From Fistulifera solaris (taxonomy: Eukaryota > Bacillariophyta > Bacillariophyceae > Naviculales > Stauroneidaceae): a DNA stretch of 64,000 nucleotides. The notes beneath the pieces are model-generated. The model worked only from the letters and a program-made list of their open reading frames with translations, did no database searches and was not told the DNA's origin. Made by a program: the position numbers and the translations under genes. Below are positions 58,367 through 64,000 of the stretch, piece after piece. The DNA lies in assembly GCA_030295235.1 (NCBI GenBank), contig AP026123.1:2645952-2709951 (forward strand), in the 5' to 3' direction. Each line of letters starts with the position of its first letter. The first letter of the stretch is position 1.

Positions 58367-60139
58367 TTTGGTTGCATTAGAAGTGCGGCGCTTGTCGCGA
58401 TGAATATTGAAGGCTGACGATGGTGATGAGAGTGCTTGCCTGTTCCAATTGTTGTGCTCTCTCTTGTGTCTTAATGAAGGCACGACATACCAGTAGTTGG
58501 AAAGTCACTGGGCTGTAGACTAGTATCTAACATTAAGTTTTGTTGGCGAGAGTCTGACTGTCGTTTAAAGTAAATTTGCAACGACTTCACACAGCACACA
58601 GTATTTAAGGTATTAGGATTAGGGTTAGGGTGCGTATACTTTCGCTGCCGCGGTCAAATAACGAGGTGTCCGTTCCTACAGAATAAAAAAAGGAGTGATT
58701 GTACAACGCATGATTTTTAAAATGAGGGTGTGTTTTGATAAGGAATAACAACTATAGGGACAATACAGCATACAGTAAGCAAGTTAATTTAAAATGTGCT
58801 TATCCCAAAGGAATTTTCGGTCCAAAGATGGCAGGATAGAAGAACAAACTGCCAAATATGGCAGTTCACGTCTCCCCGTGGGCAAGCAGTAGGTTTTCTA
58901 CGCAGACGACATTTCTCCTCCGCAACAATGAAGACAAATCGACTTTTTGTTGTTTACGAGCAATAATAACGTAAAAGTGTCAGGAAACAAAGTTTTATGT
59001 TGTTATTATTACACAATAGTATATAAAGTCGCTTGTTGACCGTATCTTTCGCCAGATTGAGAGGAAATGGTTGCCGAAAGCCAAATAATGAGGTAGGTCC
59101 GTGAGCCGACGATTGTAGCTGACAGGGTCGAAGAGAAACGAATGTAGGCGACCAAAAAGCATTCAACAATCAACCGTGCAGAATTAAGTGAAAATAGTTG
59201 ACAAGTGTTACTATTGGCGGGTCCTGGCCTTTATAGCTGCTCGATCAAGGGAGTTATTGACCGCTTGGATGCTGTCGAAGGGTAGTTTTTGGTCATGTCT
59301 TCGTTCGACACTCACTAAAATGAAGGAATTCAAGAGCAAGTTGCTGTTTCTTTCTCTCATTCTGGTTGAATTACACAACATTCTTCAAGTGTTTGTTGTT
59401 CAAAATGACAAATTCCGGGAGGCGCACAGATAGCTCACCCGAAGCGAATCTTCAAAACAGTAAGCGAGACTGAAAGAAAGCTTGTCTTCAAGAGACAGGA
59501 TGCAATAGAATAGAGCGAACAAGGAAAGTCGAGGCAAACCAAATTCACTATTGTTATTCATGTGAGACTGCAAAAGAGGGCGGAAATGAAGTCAAGATCT
59601 TGTGATCTTGAACCAAATCTTGTCGACGTCGACACTTGACCAGTACTATGCCGTCGTAGACTTAAACATAACTTCCTTAGCTCTGGTACCAACTTATACG
59701 TCACGTAGAACACTATACCACACACTACGCACACCTCTGCGACGTGTCAAGAGAAGAACTTGCACATCGCCAAACTTCCGATGGCGTGTGCGGAAGCGAA
59801 CCCCAAAAGATACCATGAGTACCGGATACACAAACTCACTATCACAAAGACAGTAAGTACACTCCACACACACTAGGAGTCCCGAATACTCATGACCAGA
59901 ACTAAATATAATTTGACACTCCCGTCTTCGCGAACCACGGTCTCCAATCCAAATCCAAACCAATTCAAACCAAACTCCATCCCTGTTTGCCTCGCTCAGA
60001 CATATAAACATGTAAAACCACTCAACACATAACCACAAATATCACTCGACACCTTGGAATCCTGAACTAGTCTTGATCTCCGAGGTGTCACCCATCTAAA
60101 ACAACACAGCCTTCAAACGCGGCCAGATCTGCGAGTATC
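58367..60139. other. Subtelomeric non-coding region with interstitial telomeric motif
   Basis: No gene is supported. A short telomere-like tract TTAGGATTAGGGTTAGGG occurs at about 58612-58630. The part from about 59500 to 60139 may include the 3' non-coding end of the copia element, but I cannot define an LTR. Confidence 0.45.
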
Positions 60140-60149
60140 CCCAATGCTT

Positions 60150-60901
60150 ACTGAGAATATCGGCCGGGTTCATGTCGCCAGGGATGTGAAGGAAAGCAAT
60201 CATACCAGAGCGCGAATTGCCTCACGAACTTCGATGAAAGGAAAGCATCGTGTGACGCTTGTGAAGCTTGGCATGAACTTGCGTCGCGCTGTTGACAACC
60301 GATTGATTATCGCCAAACATATAAGCCTTGTCTCGGATAGGAACACCCAAATAGCGAAGTGTGTTTCGAATGTCGATGATTTGTTCAACACAAGTCCTTG
60401 CGACGGCGAACTTCCGGATCCATACGTAGCCGTCTCCGACAGTAGCTTGCTTCTTGGAATACCAATCGATCGGCGTCTGGTTAAGGAAATGTAGAATACC
60501 AGTCACAGATCTCCCGTAGCCACGCAATGCATCAAGTTCGCATCGACATAATGCGTAGAAACAACTGCCTTGCCGAGAGGTCCAGGAGCATCATGGGGAA
60601 CAACCTCTTTCACGTCACCGTAAACCGACTTGGACCAATCGTACTCAAAATTAGGTAGATCGGACAAATCAGGAACCCCTGTCACGAAAGCGAATGGCGG
60701 CGTTCGCATCTTCGAAACGTATCCAAAGATCCGGCTTAACGCGATCCAAATGACCCTGCGCGGAGCAGAGCGAAACGCGGACATCGTCATAACAGCAGTC
60801 ATGATGTCGAAGCGCCCGATACTGATCAACCATTGCAACGAACCAATCAAAGACTGGTAATCTCGAGTACCTTTCTCATCCAGAAACTCTGAAGTGTCCA
60901 A
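60150..60901 (-). pseudogene. copia RNase H and RT C-terminal fragment
   Basis: Recognisable stretches are YQSLIGSLQWLISIGRFDI, VSTHYVDANLMHCVATG, GRSVTGILHFLNQTPIDWYS and GDNQSVVNS, the RT connection and RNase H core of copia elements. A frame change near 60520 and another near 60430 split the domain. The aspartates DAN and DNQ of the RNase H active site are still visible. Confidence 0.85.
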
Positions 60902-60991
60902 TTCCGGATGATAAGCCCTTTTCTAACGGTGAAGTGACATTCTGTTTGACGACTCCCCGTACATTCGTTCAAGTAATTCGGCGATGATCTT

Positions 60992-61871
60992 TTAGGTGTA
61001 TTTCTTGGGAGACATGCAAAGAGTACCATCCTTGTCACGAGTGAAGTCCATTCCGAGATGGAAACTGACTGGGCGGTTCCCTTCAACTTGAACTTGTACT
61101 CTTTCGTTAGCAAGTCGACAAGCGGCTTGAGGATCCTTCATCGCTAAGGCCAAATCATCAACATAGACCGCAACATACTCGTAAACATCTTCGTTGCGTC
61201 GTAGCCAAATGTAGGGATGCGGCCTTGCATTGTTGAAAACCCAATTCAGCATAACGTCCAGCCAATCGGTCGGCCCATTGCAGCTGCTGATGCGTAGTCC
61301 GTAAAGGGCCTTGCTGATAAGAAGAATATGACCAGCCAATTCACGAACTCAGGTCCAGCCTCAATGTAGACAGCGTTGAGATGCGCGCTCTCGAGATAGG
61401 CATTGCCGATGTCGGTAGCCCAGAACTTGAGAGAATTAAGCTTTCGGCAAGAAAAAGTAACCAGACGGAAACTCCGTAAACTGACAACGCCGGAGTAGAC
61501 AGACTCAGTAGGGATATCGGTTAAGTGTCCGTCTGCCACCAGTCGAGCCTTGTGGCGTCCGTCGTGCTTGACGTCAAAAACTAAGTGGGCCCGAATTTTC
61601 TTGTAACCTTGAGGAGGCCTCCCAACCGACTTGTGACCTAAATCCTTGAAGGTCTCGTACTCTTGAATTTGAAGCAACTCTAAGGCAACGGCATCCTTCC
61701 ACTTGGTGTTCTTGTTTTGCTTTCGTCTAGGCGCATCGCATGTGCATAGTCACGGGGAATTTCGAAACCATACTTGTGTCGCGGAGCCGTGTTGTAGGAG
61801 CGAAGCTTAGCATGGTTCACCAACCGGACGAACTTCTTGTGTCTTTTGCGATGGACTTGAATCTTTTCCAA
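60992..61871 (-). pseudogene. copia reverse transcriptase fragment
   Basis: The order is WK-x-A-type N-terminal region, VFDVKHDGRHKARLVADGH, FWATDIGNAYLES, KALYGLR and the catalytic YVDDLALA (about 61150-61170). It is split by a frameshift near 61300-61340 and others. These motifs are specific to Ty1/copia RTs. Confidence 0.88.
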
Positions 61872-62505
61872 CCGGGAACATCCAAGAGGTTATTTTCCTT
61901 GGCATAAATAGCACAGGTCACAGGGTCGCCGGAAGCAATAACATTTAGAGGCTCAGCTGTGATCTCCCGTTCTCCCATTCGATCAATACATTGTAGGAAG
62001 AACCTTTGTAGTCGAGATCTCCATCTTTAAGGGGACCTTGATGCGAAATGATGTGCTTGAACTTCCAAACAGGGGCATCCGCGTCTCGAGCTAGGTATGC
62101 CATGATCTGGGCATAGCTGAAAACTTCTTGACTTCGGATTCTCCAACCTTGCACACAAACTTGATTCGTTCTGGTACTTTCGTTCAGCGGAAGAATCCGA
62201 AATCGTCGACGAGGCGTGCAATCTTTGCTCGGTGTTTCTGACCATCAGAAGCCACATCCGTCAAGCGTTCGACCAATCAAATCTTCGACATCAACGAGCG
62301 GTGGAGGAGGAGGCAGTCGCTGCGTCGTCGGGAGGGCGGAGAAAACGAAATTTTCTCTGTGACTGAATCCTTGCGGGACAGGATGACAGGAGCAGAAGTA
62401 GTAGAAAGACATCTCCCGGCAGCCTGAAGGCGGCCAGCGCGGAAATTAGGAGTGCGTCCTCAGTGTCGCGGACGAACGGAAGATCGACAAATGACTTGCT
62501 TGGTG
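61872..62505 (-). other. Diverged copia linker between integrase and RT
   Basis: On the minus strand this contains a Ser/Pro-rich, low-conservation linker with pieces such as DGDLDYKGSSYNVLIEWENG (62040-61980), which resembles the chromodomain-like or spacer region between integrase and RT in diatom copia elements. The frame is broken repeatedly. Confidence 0.5.
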
Positions 62506-63246
62506 TCAGCAGTGAGAATCTTCCAGCAAAGAGCGGGCCCAACATGTTAGGAAATACCGGCCGATAGTGCCAAGGCCTTCAGGAGAATCAGAAGGGGAAA
62601 CCGTGATGCGTGCTTCAAATACAAAACCGTTGCCAGAAGTAGAAGCGCAAAGAACGCTAACATCAGGAGTCGAACCCGTCAACGCCAACAACGGAACAGT
62701 CTTCAAAGTTTGATTGTACGTGTGGTTGAGGGAGGAAACACCGTATTGAAGACAAAGAAGCCCGTAGAAGGTGGCGCGCGGTCTGAGTCTAAGATCACGG
62801 TTGGCAGTATTCTTGATGAGTCTGGAAACGGCGTTCGGCAGGGTTTTGTTGCTGTTGGTGGGGCTCACTTTGCCACACGCCGATACAGAAAGTCTGAAGA
62901 AGCGTCTTGAACCGCGTTGCTGATCAAAACTTGGAGCGCGATCGCTAAGGAGACGAGTTGGGGCTCCCGTTCCGCGAATATTGTCTTCCAAGGTCCGAAT
63001 GAACTGGCGATCCGTCTTGATACCATAAACATCGGTAACCATGGTATCATAGCCAACAAAGATAACGGCAGACTGGGACCCATTGTCAATAGCCGGTGTA
63101 TTGGGCGTGAAGCGATATCTACGCGGCGGCTTGAACGGCGATGAACATTGAGAGCGGTTGAAGACTTGAAGGCAACGAGAAGGAGTGCTGCCAGGGAGTG
63201 GAAGGCGAGCATACTGGGTGGTATTTTCAAGCGTCTTCTTGATCAA
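62506..63246 (-). pseudogene. copia integrase core fragment
   Basis: The segment contains AVIFVGYDTMVTDVYGIKT, RGAPTRLLSDRA and, in another frame, QQNPAERRFQTHQEY. These give the D...D...E positions of a retroviral-type integrase, but not in one frame. TYNQTLKTVPLLALTGSTPD follows. Several frameshifts make it non-functional. Confidence 0.82.
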
Positions 63247-63486
63247 ATCGTTGGAAATCCATCCAAAGTAAGGGCGAAGTCGACCTAGATCCGGTTCTTG
63301 GCTGAATAGTGCATTGGCGTGGCGGGAAGGGCTTTCACGGGTGGTCCAGTCACGTCGTCGTCGTCATCAACATGGCCTTGTGCGACAAATTCGTTGTTGT
63401 AGACCTCGAAATGGCGGGCAATAGCCTGGAAAGCAGCGGGCTCAATACCGTAAGCGACGTGGCGCAACTCGATGATTTCGTCAAGG

Positions 63487-64000
63487 GCCGGGTTAGGGTT
63501 AGGGTTAGGGTTAGGGTTAGGGTTAGGGTTAGGGTTAGGGTTAGGGTTAGGGTTAGGGTTAGGGTTAGGGTTAAGGGTTAGGGTTAGGGTTAGGGTTAGG
63601 GTTAGGGTTAGGGTTAGGGTTAGGGTTAGGGTTAGGGTTAGGGTTAGGGTTAGGGTTAGGGTTAGGGTTAGGGTTAGGGTTAGGGTTAGGGTTAGGGTTA
63701 GGGTTAGGGTTAGGGTTAGGGTTAGGGTTAGGGTTAGGGTTAGGGTTAGGGTTAGGGTTAGGGTTAGGGTTAGGGTTAGGGTTAGGGTTAGGGTTAGGGT
63801 TAGGGTTAGGGTTAGGGTTAGGGTTAGGGTTAGGGTTAGGGTTAGGGTTAGGGTTAGGGTTAGGGTTAGGGTTAGGGTTAGGGTTGGGGTTAGGGTTAGG
63901 GTTAGGGTTAGGGTTAGGGTTAGGGTTAGGGTTAGGGTTAGGGTTAGGGTTAGGGTTAGGGTTAGGGTTAGGGTTAGGGTTAGGGTTAGGGTTAGGAAGG
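63487..64000 (+). repeat. Telomere, (TTAGGG)n, right chromosome end
   Basis: About 84 TTAGGG units run to the window edge with the G-rich strand 5'->3' toward the end, as expected for a right telomere. Variants are a TTAAGGG unit near 63570 and a TTGGGG unit near 63884. The last bases (GGAAGG) depart from the repeat and may be terminal sequencing noise. Confidence 0.98.

Larger units (their letters stand above)
60140..63486 (-). mobile_element. Ty1/copia retrotransposon remnant, truncated by the telomere
   Basis: On the minus strand, domains occur in copia order: a gag-pol junction fragment (63467-63246), integrase (63246-62506), reverse transcriptase (61871-60992) and RNase H (60901-60150). 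Integrase precedes RT, which distinguishes copia from gypsy. Every domain is interrupted by frameshifts. The 5' end (LTR, most of gag) is missing because TTAGGG repeats start at about 63487 inside element sequence. No matching LTR pair is visible. It is non-autonomous. Confidence 0.85.

Noticed and set aside
63309-63581. ORF running into the telomere (RVRVRV tail)
   Set aside because: It is antisense to the copia fragment and extended artificially by the TTAGGG repeat.

Overview
The window is the right end of a eukaryotic chromosome, almost certainly from a diatom or close stramenopile. The last ~510 bases are (TTAGGG)n in G-strand orientation. Introns are short (about 65-92 bp) and mostly GT-AG. 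Several proteins start with a signal peptide followed by the F-containing transit motif of secondary red plastids (A|FVPS in the NDH-2 gene, G|FLVSP in the 21.4 kb gene, GF in the YgfZ gene). The gene set is also typical of diatoms: a receptor guanylate cyclase fused to a phosphodiesterase, ShKT prolyl hydroxylases, DUF6604-like proteins and Ty1/copia elements. I cannot name the species.

Layout. 1-10.5 kb: an AAAP amino-acid transporter, a small secreted Cys protein, and a ~2,000-residue membrane protein joining a four-fold repeated ectodomain to a PqiA-like membrane module. 10.6-16.5 kb is accessory: a decayed LRR-type gene (minus strand), two blocks of a palindromic satellite, a 228-bp satellite organised in 456-bp dimers, and a 5'-truncated SHMT pseudogene between them. 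16.6-25.9 kb: a YgfZ/GcvT-like plastid protein, a plastid type-II NADH dehydrogenase, a small plastid protein on the minus strand, and a DUF6604-like protein. 25.9-31.2 kb is gene-poor, with three inverted copies of a dispersed hairpin repeat, a GC-rich hairpin-dense island and a second LRR-like relic. 31.2-44.8 kb: a 1,160-residue polytopic membrane protein, a third palindromic satellite block, a COG2509-type FAD oxidoreductase, a prolyl 4-hydroxylase with four ShKT domains, an F-box protein, and a plant-like K+ channel with CNBD and ankyrin repeats. 45.8-58.4 kb: a receptor guanylate cyclase-phosphodiesterase, an IQ-motif membrane protein and a BRWD-like bromodomain/PHD protein, all broken by many frameshifts. 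60.1-63.5 kb: a decayed copia element on the minus strand, cut directly by the telomere.

Reading-frame breaks fall into two classes. In the internal 45 kb most genes carry one or two one-base indels, mostly in homopolymers and usually one base short (T4, T5, A5, A6 runs), which looks like residual long-read consensus error. From 45.8 kb outward breaks are far denser and mostly not in homopolymers, which fits subtelomeric decay or poor local consensus. Coordinates of broken genes span the whole reconstructed gene.

Functional links are limited. YgfZ, NDH-2, the 21.4 kb protein and possibly the FAD oxidoreductase point to plastid redox and Fe-S functions. The PqiA-like protein suggests membrane lipid handling, the K+ channel and guanylate cyclase point to signalling, and the P4H acts in the secretory pathway.
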